From NCBI GenBank assembly GCA_048594865.1, contig JBMDWZ010000131.1:1-52881 (forward strand): a stretch of 52,881 nt of DNA. The letters run 5' to 3'. Positions within the stretch are counted from its first letter, which is position 1; each line of letters begins with the position of its first letter. A program made the position numbers and the translations under genes. Of this stretch, positions 7,533 through 18,151 are shown in pieces. The notes under the pieces are model-generated. The model was not told the origin of the DNA. It did not search any database and worked only from the letters and a program-made list of their open reading frames with translations. This DNA comes from CALKWS01 sp048594865. Its GTDB lineage: Bacteria > Actinomycetota > Actinomycetes > Actinomycetales > Beutenbergiaceae.

Positions 7533-9134
7533 GTGCCTCACGTACAGCCAAACCGCCTCCTGGCCGCGCTCAGCGCCGCCGCGGGTGGTCTGGTCACCGA
7601 CACCGCCTTCCCCGATCGCGGGATCTGGCCAATGGCGTTCCTCGGGGTGGCCCTGCTGGTGTTTGCCATCCGCCGAGACAGCGCCCGGTGGGCGATGCTT
7701 ATGGGCACCCTGTGGGGAGTGGGGTTCTTTCTGCCGCACTTGTGGTGGGCGAACTACGCGGTGGGTCCGATCCCATGGGTCGCCCTGGCGCTGTCCCAGG
7801 CGTTGATCACCGGTGCCGGGATGGCCACCTGGGCGTGGGTGCGGCGCGGCTGGCCGGTCCGACGGCGAACGTTGGGTGCCGCGGTGCCGTTCGCGATCAT
7901 TTGGGTGCTGACCGAACAACTGCGCCAGGTGTGGCCCTTCGGCGGGTTCCCGTGGGGTCGGTTAGCGTTCTCCCAGACCGATGCTCCGTTGGTGTCCTTG
8001 GCTTCGATTGCTGGGGCCCCGCTGGTGTCCGGGGCGGTCGCAGCGACTGGATTCCTGCTCGCCATGCTCGCGCTAAGCGCCGCCCGCGTGCAGATCTTCC
8101 GCGTCGCTGGCGCTGTGGTCGCGGCCTTCGTGATCATCGGTGGGGCCGCGCTGATTCCGCTGCCGTCGCAGGCGGAATCCGGGACGTTGCGCACGGGTTC
8201 GGTGCAGGGCAACGTGCAGACCCCGGGCCTTGATGCGTTCAGTCAGGCCAGGGAAGTGTTGAACAATCACGTCACCGGGACCGAAGAACTCGTGGACGAG
8301 CATGGCCAGGACGCCTTCGACGTCATCTTCTGGCCAGAGAACTCTTCGGACTACAACCCCCGAGTCGACGAGCAAGCACACGCCGCAGTACAGCGGGCTC
8401 TCGACGCCACCGACGTTCCGCTGCTGATGGGCACCGACCGTTACGGAATCGGACCCGACGGCGAGGACGCCCGATTCAACGAGATGGTGTTGTGGATGCC
8501 GGGCGAGGGGGACACCTTCGCCTACGCCAAGCAGATCCCCGCTGCGTTCGCCGAGTACATCCCGATGCGCAACGTCGCTCGGGTCTTCTCACCCGCCGTC
8601 GACCTGGTCCGCACCGACATGGCCCGCGGGCAGGAGACGGCCGCGGTCCCGATCCCCATTGAACGCCTGGAGCGCGAGGTGATCGTCAGTACGCCCATCT
8701 GCTTCGAGGTGGCCTACGACGCTCTGATCCGTGAGTCGGTGCGCGACGGGGCCGAGCTCATCGTGGTGCCCACCAATAACGCCTCCTTTGGGTTCACCGC
8801 CGAATCCACCCAGCAGCTCGCAATGTCGCAGTTGCGTGCCGTGGAACACGGCCGGGCCACCATCCAGATCTCCACGGTCGGGGTCAGCGGGATCATCACC
8901 CCCAACGGGGTGCTGGTGGAATCCACCGAACTGTTCACACCGGACCAATTAGCCGCCAACGTCCCGCTGCGGACCACGCTGACGATCGCCGACCGGCTCG
9001 GTGATTGGCCGATCATCCTGACCACCGTTACCGGAGGGGTCCTGCTCATCGCCGGTCTACTCACCGGCCGTGCCAAGCAGCGGGCGGGCGGCCGCCCAGC
9101 CAGGGCCGGGATCGCGCAGGCGCGCACACGGTGA
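7533..9134 (+). CDS. lnt: apolipoprotein N-acyltransferase
   Basis: A 533-aa integral membrane enzyme. Six to seven N-terminal membrane helices are followed by an extracytoplasmic nitrilase-like domain and a final helix (TTVTGGVLLIAGLL). The catalytic triad is visible as Glu in FWPENSS, Lys in AYAKQIPAAFAEYIP and Cys in TPICFEVAYD. It N-acylates the lipid-modified cysteine of lipoproteins, the last step after Lgt and Lsp; two likely lipoprotein substrates are encoded near 19.6 and 22.4 kb. GTG was chosen because it has a perfectly placed upstream TATCCT and because the upstream extension is low-complexity. Its stop overlaps the ppm start by 4 bp, so the two are coupled. In M. tuberculosis the two activities are fused in one protein; here they are separate. 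Confidence 0.92.
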   Translation: MPHVQPNRLLAALSAAAGGLVTDTAFPDRGIWPMAFLGVALLVFAIRRDSARWAMLMGTLWGVGFFLPHLWWANYAVGPIPWVALALSQALITGAGMATWAWVRRGWPVRRRTLGAAVPFAIIWVLTEQLRQVWPFGGFPWGRLAFSQTDAPLVSLASIAGAPLVSGAVAATGFLLAMLALSAARVQIFRVAGAVVAAFVIIGGAALIPLPSQAESGTLRTGSVQGNVQTPGLDAFSQAREVLNNHVTGTEELVDEHGQDAFDVIFWPENSSDYNPRVDEQAHAAVQRALDATDVPLLMGTDRYGIGPDGEDARFNEMVLWMPGEGDTFAYAKQIPAAFAEYIPMRNVARVFSPAVDLVRTDMARGQETAAVPIPIERLEREVIVSTPICFEVAYDALIRESVRDGAELIVVPTNNASFGFTAESTQQLAMSQLRAVEHGRATIQISTVGVSGIITPNGVLVESTELFTPDQLAANVPLRTTLTIADRLGDWPIILTTVTGGVLLIAGLLTGRAKQRAGGRPARAGIAQARTR

Positions 9135-9868
9135 TCGAGCCCTCTTCGGTGCTGGTGATCATCCCCACCTACAACGAACGCGCTGCCCTGCCTCAGACGC
9201 TGGCGGATCTGCGTGCCGTGTATCCGCACATCGATGTGCTGGTGGTCGATGATGCAAGCCCCGATGGCACCGGGCAGTGGGCGCAGGAGCACAGCGCTGG
9301 CGATAAGCACCTAAACGTGTTGCACCGGAAGGGCAAGGAAGGCCTGGGGCCGGCGTACCTCGCAGGATTCACCTGGGCGATGGAGCGCGGCTTTGAGGCG
9401 CTGGTGGAGATGGATGCCGACGGTTCGCACCAGGCTTCGGACCTGCCTAAGTTATTGGAGGCGGCCCAGCGCGCGGACTTGGTGATCGGTTCCCGGTGGA
9501 TACCAGGGGGAGCGGTACAGAACTGGTCCGCTCACCGCCGCTGGTTGAGTCGCTCGGCGAACCGCTACACCAAAGCGGTGCTCGGTTTAGACGTGCGCGA
9601 TGCCACAGCCGGTTTTCGGCTCTATCGCAGCGCGATGCTCCGTCAGATCGACCTGGCCGGCGTGGAATCCGCCGGTTACTGCTTCCAGATCGACCTGACG
9701 TGGCGTGTGGTGCGCGCCTCGGGCGCAGTGGTCGAGGTCCCGATCACGTTCGTTGAACGCCGTGACGGTGTCTCGAAAATGGACCGAAGCATCGTGCTTG
9801 AAGCCTTGTGGCGCGTGACCACCTGGGGGGTGTCCAGGCGCTGGCGCCAGTTACGAGGGAACTCTTAG
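9131..9868 (+). CDS. ppm: polyprenol-phosphate mannosyltransferase (GT2)
   Basis: A 245-aa GT-A fold glycosyltransferase. It opens with VLVIIPTYNERAALPQTL, has VVDDASPDGTGQW and the metal-binding EMDADGSH (DxD) motif, and the dolichol-phosphate mannose synthase signature DATAGFRLYR followed by FQIDLTWR. It should transfer mannose from GDP-mannose to a polyprenyl phosphate, giving the donor for lipoglycan and protein mannosylation on the outer face of the membrane. The GTG start overlaps the lnt stop by 4 bp, so it is translated in coupling with lnt. It has no membrane segment and is likely membrane-associated through its lipid substrate. Confidence 0.92.
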   Translation: MIEPSSVLVIIPTYNERAALPQTLADLRAVYPHIDVLVVDDASPDGTGQWAQEHSAGDKHLNVLHRKGKEGLGPAYLAGFTWAMERGFEALVEMDADGSHQASDLPKLLEAAQRADLVIGSRWIPGGAVQNWSAHRRWLSRSANRYTKAVLGLDVRDATAGFRLYRSAMLRQIDLAGVESAGYCFQIDLTWRVVRASGAVVEVPITFVERRDGVSKMDRSIVLEALWRVTTWGVSRRWRQLRGNS

Positions 9869-9872
9869 GCGC

Positions 9873-10220
9873 TTACGCGCTTTGACGGCGCAACTGTCCG
9901 CTGCGCAGCAGTTCCAACCGTTCCTGCAGCAGATCTTCCAGTTCCTCGCGGCTGCGACGCTCGAGGAGCATGTCCCAGTGCGTCCGAACCGGCTTGGTGG
10001 GCTTGGCCTCGGGGCGTGTCGCGTCCCTCAGGAGTGCTTCGCCGCCGTCTGGTGCTTCCCAAACCGGCGGTACGTCTGCTTCAGCTGAGAACGGAATCAC
10101 GATCGTGCGCCCGTCTGGGCAGTCATAAATCGCTTCAATCCGTGGAGCCAACTCGACCCCCTGGTCAGTCTCCAGGCTATTCGCGCCGATCTTCATTCCG
10201 CGTAGTGCTCGTTCAGCCAT
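9873..10220 (-). CDS. rbpA: RNA polymerase-binding protein RbpA
   Basis: A 115-aa protein with the RbpA N-terminal block (AERALRGMKIGANSLETD), a central beta-rich core (YDCPDGRTIVIPFSAEADVPPVW) and the highly conserved C-terminal PVRTHWDMLLERRSREELE sigma-interacting helix. RbpA binds RNA polymerase and group 1/2 sigma factors and stabilises the open complex. The ATG has GGGAGGA upstream. The gene is divergent from the aldo/keto reductase and preceded by a SigR/SigH-type promoter, as known for rbpA of Streptomyces. It ends 5 bp from the ppm stop in convergent orientation. Confidence 0.96.
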   Translation of the reverse strand: MAERALRGMKIGANSLETDQGVELAPRIEAIYDCPDGRTIVIPFSAEADVPPVWEAPDGGEALLRDATRPEAKPTKPVRTHWDMLLERRSREELEDLLQERLELLRSGQLRRQSA

Positions 10221-10276
10221 CGTTCTGTTCCTCCCGTCGATGGATTGACGAATCGTGCGTGGTGCTCATCTACTAC

Positions 10277-10302
10277 AACGAGTAAGGGTGTCCGGATGTT
10301 CC
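10277..10302 (-). promoter_or_regulatory. SigR/SigH-type promoter of rbpA
   Basis: On the minus strand GGAAC (10302-10298) and GTT (10279-10277) are separated by exactly 18 bases, matching the GGAA(T/C)-N18/19-GTT consensus of the thiol-oxidative-stress sigma factor SigR/SigH. The transcript would start about 50 bases upstream of rbpA. Confidence 0.75.
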
Positions 10303-10329
10303 GGGTCACTGGTGAAGGTGATGTGAATT

Positions 10330-10367
10330 TCACGAGGGAGGAGCGTGCCCATGCCACGCTCCCGTGA
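10330..10367. other. strong hairpin between divergent rbpA and aldo/keto reductase
   Basis: GGAGCGTG-(7 nt)-CACGCTCC is a perfect 8-bp stem, extended by TCACG/CGTGA arms with a one-sided AGGGA bulge. No U-run follows on either strand and both flanking genes point away, so it does not look like an ordinary terminator. A DNA-binding site or structured RNA is possible. Confidence 0.5.
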
Positions 10368-10392
10368 TCCGAGTCGGCCCGCCCCCACGGCG

Positions 10393-10398
10393 TAGGCT
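10393..10398 (+). promoter_or_regulatory. -10 hexamer of a leaderless aldo/keto reductase transcript
   Basis: TAGGCT occupies -12 to -7 from the ATG, leaving no leader. No ribosome site precedes the start. Confidence 0.55.
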
Positions 10399-10404
10399 GG
10401 CCAC

Positions 10405-11355
10405 ATGAGCGAAACTCCCATGACCTACCGTCAACTCGGCTCCTGCGGACTAACCGTCTCAAGCGTGGGACTGGGCTGCAACTCCTACGGTGTGACCGTC
10501 GCCCCACCCGACGTGTCCGATGTGGTGAACGCGGCCCTCGATGCCGGGATCACCCTGTTCGATACCGCAGACGTGTACGGCTCCAGCGCTGGGGAAAGCG
10601 AGGAGTTGCTTGGCGCTGCTCTGGGCGCGCGCCGCGATGAGGTGATCGTGGCCACCAAGTTCGGGATGGACACCAAGGGACTCAACGGACCGGACTGGGG
10701 AGTGCGCGGCTCGCGCCGGTACATCCGCAAGGCAGTCGAGGGGTCCTTGCGCCGGTTGGGCACCGACTACATCGACCTGTATCAGATGCACGCCCCGGAC
10801 CCGCTGACCCCGATCAGTGAAACGCTGGCGGCGCTCGGTGAACTCGTCGCCGAGGGCAAGGTGCGTTACATCGGGAGTTCCAACTTCACCGGCTGGCAGA
10901 TCATCGACGCGGACTGGACCGCGCACACCGCTGGCAGCCCCGCGTTCGTCTCGGCGCAGAACGAGTACAACCTGCTCAACCGGACCCTGGAGCGTGAGGT
11001 GGTCCCCGCCGTCGAGCACATTGGTGTTGATGTGTTGCCGTTCTTCCCGCTGGCCTCAGGTTTGCTGACCGGTAAGTACACCCGAGGTCAGGCGGCTCCC
11101 GAGGGCACCAGGCTGACGCGTCGCCCGGAACGGCTCGCGAACGCAAATTTCGACACGATCGAGGCGCTGCAGTCCTTTGCGGACGAACGCGACATCACGA
11201 TGTTGCAGGTCGCGATGGGGTGGTTGGGCGCTCAGCCAAGCGTGTCATCGGTGATCTCCGGAGCCTCAAAGCCGGAGCAGGTCCGATCCAACGCCCAGGC
11301 GCTGTGGGTGCCGAGCGAGGAGGACCTCGCCGCCCTCGACGAGCTCACCGGATGA
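10405..11355 (+). CDS. aldo/keto reductase
   Basis: A 316-aa (beta/alpha)8 NADPH-dependent oxidoreductase. The four catalytic positions are readable: Asp and Tyr in FDTADVYGSS, Lys in VIVATKFGM and His in DLYQMHAPDPL. The cofactor-binding C-terminal SVISGASKPEQVRSNAQAL is also present. It resembles the YajO/Tas-like reductases of broad carbonyl specificity; the substrate cannot be assigned. The ATG is preceded by a leaderless-type -10 hexamer. It is divergent from rbpA and overlaps the following exonuclease gene by 4 bp (ATGA). Confidence 0.9.
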   Translation: MSETPMTYRQLGSCGLTVSSVGLGCNSYGVTVAPPDVSDVVNAALDAGITLFDTADVYGSSAGESEELLGAALGARRDEVIVATKFGMDTKGLNGPDWGVRGSRRYIRKAVEGSLRRLGTDYIDLYQMHAPDPLTPISETLAALGELVAEGKVRYIGSSNFTGWQIIDADWTAHTAGSPAFVSAQNEYNLLNRTLEREVVPAVEHIGVDVLPFFPLASGLLTGKYTRGQAAPEGTRLTRRPERLANANFDTIEALQSFADERDITMLQVAMGWLGAQPSVSSVISGASKPEQVRSNAQALWVPSEEDLAALDELTG

Positions 11356-11966
11356 GCCGCGGCACCGATGAGGTCGGAGATGAGTGGGTCTACGTCGTCA
11401 CCGACATCGAAACCAACGGGCCACGGCCGGGGGAGCACTCGATGCTGTCTTTCGCCTCGGTGGCCGTTGACTCCGGCGGAACCGTCATCGAGGAGTTCGA
11501 AGGTGTCCTGACCCCGCTCGATGACACCCGAGGCGATCCCGAGACGATGGCGTGGTTCGCGACCGTTCCACAGGCGTGGGAGGCGGCCACCCGGGATCCC
11601 GAGCCCGCCTACCGCGTGATCGAGAAGTACGTGAGTTGGTTGTCGGCTCTGCCGAGTCCACGCCGATTTGCTGCCGCCCCGCTCGGTTTCGATGGGCCGT
11701 ATATCGACTTCTACCTGCGCCGGTTCTCGCCCTACACCCTGATCCCGGCGATCTACGAACCCGACAATGTGTTCCAGGGTGCGCCGCTGTGCCTCACCAG
11801 CTACCTGAGCGCGATCACCGGAAAGCCGATGGAACAGGCGCGGCGGGAGTTGGAACCGTCCTGGCTGGGCAACATCGAGCACACGCATCGCGCGATCGAT
11901 GACGCGCGCGGGTATGGGCACCTGCTCGGCGAGATGTTTCGCCGAGCAGGTGCGCCTGACTCCTAG
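11352..11966 (+). CDS. DEDDh-type 3'-5' exonuclease (RNase T/DnaQ fold)
   Basis: A 204-aa protein with the Exo I motif VVTDIETNGPRPGEH (DxE), a middle acidic motif in GFDGPYIDFYLRRF and the Exo III motif HTHRAIDDARGYGHL (HxxxxD). These give the metal-binding residues of a DEDDh exonuclease. Members remove nucleotides from the 3' end of DNA or RNA; the substrate is not predictable. The ATG start overlaps the stop of the aldo/keto reductase by 4 bp. Its own stop overlaps that of a convergent second aldo/keto reductase. Confidence 0.8.
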   Translation: MSRGTDEVGDEWVYVVTDIETNGPRPGEHSMLSFASVAVDSGGTVIEEFEGVLTPLDDTRGDPETMAWFATVPQAWEAATRDPEPAYRVIEKYVSWLSALPSPRRFAAAPLGFDGPYIDFYLRRFSPYTLIPAIYEPDNVFQGAPLCLTSYLSAITGKPMEQARRELEPSWLGNIEHTHRAIDDARGYGHLLGEMFRRAGAPDS

Positions 11967-12847
11967 GCCTCGTCGAGCGCCCGCAACTCTTCGGGGCTGA
12001 GCTCCAAGTCTGCTGCGGCCGCGGAGTCGGAGATCGATTGCGGCCGCTTGGCCCCGGGAATCGGAATGACGACGTCGGCCTGCGCCAGTTGCCAAGCCAG
12101 TGCCACCTGCTGCGGGCTCACGCCCCGTGCCTGTGCAACGCCGGCGAACGCTGGGTGCTTCTCAGCGAGTTCCTTGGCATCGCCCAGCCCGCCGAGCGGG
12201 CTCCACGGCAAGAACGCGATGCCCAACTGTGCGCACAACTGAAGTTCGGGGAGGCTGCTGCGGAACTTCGGGCTGAACTGGTTCTGCACGCTGACCAGAT
12301 GGTCACCGAGGACCTCGTGGGCGGCGGTGATCTGCTCGGGGTTGACGTTGGAGAGCCCGATCATGCGCACCTTGCCGGTGTCGGCGATCTCCTTGAGCAC
12401 ACCGATGGTTTCGTTGTAGTCCCGGTTGGGCTCGGGACGGTGGTGTTGCCACAACCAGATCTGCTCCACGCCCAGGCGCCCCAGGCTGGCATCGACGGCG
12501 GAGTGCAGGTAAGCCGGGTCGCTGTTCTGGTACCAGGAGCCGCCATCACTTCGTAGGCATCCGCCCTTGGTGGCCAGATGCACTTGGTCGCGGACGCCCA
12601 GCTCATCGAGCAGGGAGGTGACGAGCTTTTCGTTCTCGCCTTGGGTATCTGGTCCCAGTAACTCACCTGGGCCATAGGCGTCGGCGGTGTCGAACAGGGT
12701 GACGCCGGCATCTAGCGCGGCTCGGACGGTGTCGGCCAACTGTTCACGCGGCTGGTGTCCGGTTTGGTCGAACGTCATCGTTCCCATACCGATGGCGCCG
12801 ACATCGAAGGTGCCAACGGTCTGATTTCCAATAGTGCGTGTCTGCAT
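11963..12847 (-). CDS. aldo/keto reductase (second paralogue)
   Basis: A 294-aa reductase of the same superfamily as the gene at 10.4 kb but of another branch. The residues Asp and Tyr in FDTADAYGPGELLG, Lys in HLATKGGC and His in WLWQHHRPEP are all present, with VVIPIPGAKRP as the cofactor loop. The start was chosen because AGGA stands 8 bases upstream; an ATG three codons earlier is the alternative. It follows a membrane-protein gene by 44 bp on the same strand and may be the last gene of the operon led by the regulator at 14.98 kb. Substrate unknown. Confidence 0.88.
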   Translation of the reverse strand: MQTRTIGNQTVGTFDVGAIGMGTMTFDQTGHQPREQLADTVRAALDAGVTLFDTADAYGPGELLGPDTQGENEKLVTSLLDELGVRDQVHLATKGGCLRSDGGSWYQNSDPAYLHSAVDASLGRLGVEQIWLWQHHRPEPNRDYNETIGVLKEIADTGKVRMIGLSNVNPEQITAAHEVLGDHLVSVQNQFSPKFRSSLPELQLCAQLGIAFLPWSPLGGLGDAKELAEKHPAFAGVAQARGVSPQQVALAWQLAQADVVIPIPGAKRPQSISDSAAAADLELSPEELRALDEA

Positions 12848-12891
12848 GCTTCGCATCCTAGATACGGCCGTGGGCCACTGCCACCGGACTC

Positions 12892-13242
12892 TCAGCCAGC
12901 GAGGACTAACGCTGCAAGGATCCCGGCGGTCATTACCCCGGTGATGATGAGGTTGGCGTTGCTGGGGGACTTGGTCTGGCGGTGCTGCCCAGCCGGTGAG
13001 GTGGCACGCACCGAGGCGAACACCATTGCGATGACCACCGCTACCACCGCGATCCACCAAAGAAACCACAGGTGCGCCGGGACCACGCTCGCCACTCCGA
13101 GCACCCCGAGCATCAAGGCACAGTTCAGCCCGATCAGGGTGATGGCCAGGGGGTGTTGACGGCGGCGGAACAGCGAGACCACGGCCCACACCACGGCGGC
13201 GCTGATGAACACGGCCACCAAAATCGTCAGGACTCCGAACAT
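12892..13242 (-). CDS. small four-helix membrane protein of unknown function
   Basis: A 116-aa protein with four hydrophobic segments: FGVLTILVAVFISAAVVWAV, LAITLIGLNCALMLGVLGVA, the WFLWWIAVVAVVIAMV stretch and a C-terminal ITGVMTAGILAALVLAG. A polar loop rich in Lys, Ser and Gln lies before the last helix. No family was recognised. The ATG overlaps the stop of the upstream serine hydrolase by one base (TGATG), so the two are coupled. A GTG immediately before is the other possible start. Context suggests a partner of the secreted hydrolase, but this is inference. Confidence 0.7.
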   Translation of the reverse strand: MFGVLTILVAVFISAAVVWAVVSLFRRRQHPLAITLIGLNCALMLGVLGVASVVPAHLWFLWWIAVVAVVIAMVFASVRATSPAGQHRQTKSPSNANLIITGVMTAGILAALVLAG

Positions 13243-14408
13243 CACTCAGCCACCTCTCGGTCCAAGATCTGCACACCGAGGCCGTCGACCTCGGTGGCGG
13301 TGTCGGTGAGGATGACCACCCCTACGTCACCGTCCTCGCGCCAACCACAGAACGAGGCGAAACCACCGGTCATGCCGTTGTGCCAGACCTGGGCGGTGCC
13401 GTCGCTGCCGGGGTTGACGAACCAGCTCACACCCACGGTTCCCTCGCCGCTGGTGGTACCCAGTGACTCCAGGTGCGTCCCACCGGGCAGGTCCCCGGCC
13501 ATCGCTGCCTGCAGGTAGGTGAGCATGTCCGAGGCGGTCGAACGGACTCCACCGGAGGGTGCTTCGCCCTCCAGCGTCCATGGGCCGGCGCGCCTGCCCA
13601 GGGAGTCGTGTCCGCGCGGATGCTCCGACGTCACGTTCTGCACCGCGTACGGCGTCCACGAGGCATCCATGCCCAATGGTTCGAATACCTGCGCCTCAAG
13701 GAGTTCTGTGTAGGACGCCGAGGACAACCGTGCGAGCAGCTGACCAAGGAGTGCCACGCCAAGGTTGGAGTAGGTGAACTCACCAGCACCGCTCAGTTCG
13801 ATACCGAGGGCCTCGTCGATGACGTCTTGGGGGTTGCCCCGGTAGGGATCCTTACGCATGAGGGAACGGCCCAACATGGCAAACGGATTACCCGAGCCCA
13901 GTCGCGGCATCCCGGACGTGTGCGAGGCAAGGCCACCCAGAGTTACCTCCGCAATCGGACTACCGGAAGCCTCGTCGCCCAAAACCTCCGCCACGGTGGT
14001 CTCCAAGGTGACATCGCCCCGGTCCACCGCGTTCATGAGCAGCGCCCCGGTCATGGTCTTAGTGACCGACCCGATCTCGAATTCGGTCTGCTCATCGGCA
14101 CCGAAACCGGCGAACCGTGGTTCGCCGTCCTGTAGCAGTCCGACGGCGACCGCCCGGTGGTCAGTCAGGTGCGGTGCGAGGGCGTCAGCGAGAGCCTCAT
14201 CACCGCTCATCTCACCCAGCGAGGCGGGCCTCGGGGCTGCGGACCAGCCCACAGCGCCGACGGCGGCGATCGCTGGGAGCACGGTCGCCAGGATTGTTCG
14301 GCGGGAGTGCTGTGTAGCGGGTTCGTCGCGTCGCGCCTTAGGGGCCGCTGGAGTGGCCGCCTGGGGGCTAGACGAATCAGGCTTTGGCGATTCTGGTTCG
14401 GTGTTCAT
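13242..14408 (-). CDS. exported beta-lactamase-fold serine hydrolase with Tat-like signal
   Basis: A 388-aa penicillin-binding-like hydrolase (Beta-lactamase/class C family). The catalytic motifs are SVTK (residues 114-117), the YSN triad (213-215) and HNG (343-345). A proline-rich N-terminus is followed by SRRTIL and a hydrophobic stretch (ATVLPAIAAVGAVGW), a probable twin-arginine signal or anchor. Family members include D-Ala-D-Ala carboxypeptidases, esterases and beta-lactamases; activity cannot be chosen here. The ATG overlaps the regulator's stop (ATGA), so regulator, hydrolase and small membrane protein form one operon. Confidence 0.85.
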   Translation of the reverse strand: MNTEPESPKPDSSSPQAATPAAPKARRDEPATQHSRRTILATVLPAIAAVGAVGWSAAPRPASLGEMSGDEALADALAPHLTDHRAVAVGLLQDGEPRFAGFGADEQTEFEIGSVTKTMTGALLMNAVDRGDVTLETTVAEVLGDEASGSPIAEVTLGGLASHTSGMPRLGSGNPFAMLGRSLMRKDPYRGNPQDVIDEALGIELSGAGEFTYSNLGVALLGQLLARLSSASYTELLEAQVFEPLGMDASWTPYAVQNVTSEHPRGHDSLGRRAGPWTLEGEAPSGGVRSTASDMLTYLQAAMAGDLPGGTHLESLGTTSGEGTVGVSWFVNPGSDGTAQVWHNGMTGGFASFCGWREDGDVGVVILTDTATEVDGLGVQILDREVAE

Positions 14409-14980
14409 ACGTCCTCACAAGCGATGATCACGGTTAGTAGCGGCACCACGCGGCTCACGTTCAGCGCCCAGGTTCCCCGTTCGGGGGAGTGCACCCAGCC
14501 GGCATTCTGCAATTGATTGAGGTGGTGGTAGGCCACACCCGTGGAGCCCAGGTGCAACTGGTCCACGAGTTCGGCCACGGTGTGTTGGCCCTGCAGGAGT
14601 GTTCGCAAAATGGTGAGCCGCAATGGGTGGCCAAGGGCCGCGATCCGGTCTGCACTGTCGGACCAGTCCATCTGGGTAATCGCCGGCGTGGGCCGGTCCC
14701 ATTGGTACTCGACGTGTCCGATCCCGAGGTCCACAGATCCGGTGAACGAGACCGCGCCGGGTGCGGCGTACCGCTCCTTCAAGGCAGTAAGGGACCAGAA
14801 CATCTCCTGATCGCCCAGGCTCACTGAGCGCGGGCCACCAGCGGCGGACGCGCCAGAGGCAGACGCGCGAGATTCAGGCACAGTACTAGCGTCGGCACCA
14901 GGAGAACGGCGCAGCAGTTGCTCGACTTGGGCTTCGAGCGTGGTGACGCGGGCACTCAACTCGCGATCGTCGTCGGACAT
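14405..14980 (-). CDS. ArsR-like winged-helix transcriptional regulator with N-terminal coiled coil
   Basis: A 191-aa regulator. Residues 5-22 (ELSARVTTLEAQVEQLLRR) should form a short coiled coil, followed by a Ser/Ala-rich linker, then a C-terminal winged HTH of ArsR type (IAALGHPLRLTILRTLLQ; TVAELVDQLHLGSTGVAYHH). The start with GAGAGG upstream was preferred. A longer frame exists, but it would translate the palindrome at 15.0 kb, which looks like an operator. No metal-binding CxC motif is seen. It heads the serine-hydrolase operon and is divergent from the UvrA-like gene, so it may control both. Confidence 0.8.
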   Translation of the reverse strand: MSDDDRELSARVTTLEAQVEQLLRRSPGADASTVPESRASASGASAAGGPRSVSLGDQEMFWSLTALKERYAAPGAVSFTGSVDLGIGHVEYQWDRPTPAITQMDWSDSADRIAALGHPLRLTILRTLLQGQHTVAELVDQLHLGSTGVAYHHLNQLQNAGWVHSPERGTWALNVSRVVPLLTVIIACEDV

Positions 14981-15003
14981 CACTGCGCCTCTCAAGTTTG
15001 TTA

Positions 15004-15019
15004 TTACGAAATACCGTAA
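15004..15019. promoter_or_regulatory. inverted repeat TTACG-N6-CGTAA, candidate operator
   Basis: It lies between the divergent wHTH regulator and the UvrA-like gene. Possible -10 hexamers of both directions (TACGGT on the minus strand, TACCGT on the plus strand) fall within it, so a bound protein would block both promoters. It is the most likely autoregulatory site of the adjacent ArsR-like protein. Confidence 0.5.
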
Positions 15020-15058
15020 CAGCAAAACTCCAACGAGTCATCTGCGGCCCAAATCCCT

Positions 15059-17470
<2,412 letters not shown>

Positions 17471-17489
17471 GTGCTGGTTCAATCGACCG

Positions 17490-18149
17490 ATGCCTAAGAA
17501 GTCCGCGCTACGTGCGCCATTGATCGATGACCTCATCCTGCCGGACCTCGCGAGCGGGTATGCCAGTGACTTGGTCACCGGCGGCAGGTTCGAGGCAACC
17601 AGGTTTGAGGGCACCGACCTGAGCGGGATGGACCTGTCAGACATCACGTTCAGCGAGTGCGAACTCATCGATGTGTCCGCCCTGGAGACGCAGTTGCGCG
17701 GAGTGCGCTTCGTTGAGTCCAAGATTCAGAGACTGGGTGCTTCCTCGCTCAAGACCCCCGGCGCGGTGTTCCGGGACGTGGAGATCTCCGACTCACGGAT
17801 TGGTGCAGGGGAGTGGTACGACTCTGAGATCACCTCAGTGCGGATCACTGGCAGCAAGTTGGGGTGGTTTAACCTGCGAGCCTGCGACATTCGCGACGTG
17901 CACTTCGTCAACTGCACGATCGATGATTTGGACCTCGGTGAAGCACGAGTAGACCGGCTGGCGTTCACCGGATGCAGCGTCAACATGCTGCACCTAAACG
18001 GCGCGCAACTGCGTCACGTCGACCTTCGGGACTTACAGATCAACGGCATCGACGCGCTGGACGGGATGCGCGGGGCCACTATTTCCTCCGACCAGGCGTT
18101 GCACTTCGCCAACGCCTTCGCGGGGTACCTCGGCATCGACGTCCGTTGA
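17490..18149 (+). CDS. pentapeptide-repeat protein
   Basis: A 219-aa protein with repeated five-residue turns of the A(D/N)LXX type, for example FEATRFEGTDLSGMDLSD, ITGSKLGWFNLRACDIRD and LHLNGAQLRHVDLRDLQI, which should form a right-handed quadrilateral beta-helix. Some family members (MfpA, Qnr) mimic DNA and protect gyrase from fluoroquinolones; others have no known role. The acidic composition fits a DNA mimic but does not prove it. The gene lies 19 bp after the UvrA-like gene and 2 bp before the next gene, so the three form an operon. The pairing with a DrrC-like ATPase suggests DNA-targeting drug or toxin protection, which is inference. Confidence 0.85.
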   Translation: MPKKSALRAPLIDDLILPDLASGYASDLVTGGRFEATRFEGTDLSGMDLSDITFSECELIDVSALETQLRGVRFVESKIQRLGASSLKTPGAVFRDVEISDSRIGAGEWYDSEITSVRITGSKLGWFNLRACDIRDVHFVNCTIDDLDLGEARVDRLAFTGCSVNMLHLNGAQLRHVDLRDLQINGIDALDGMRGATISSDQALHFANAFAGYLGIDVR

Positions 18150-18151
18150 CC

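Noticed and set aside
14405..15025. Longer start for the ArsR-like regulator
   Set aside because: The extra 15 codons would translate the TTACG-N6-CGTAA palindrome, and a ribosome site exists only before the shorter start.
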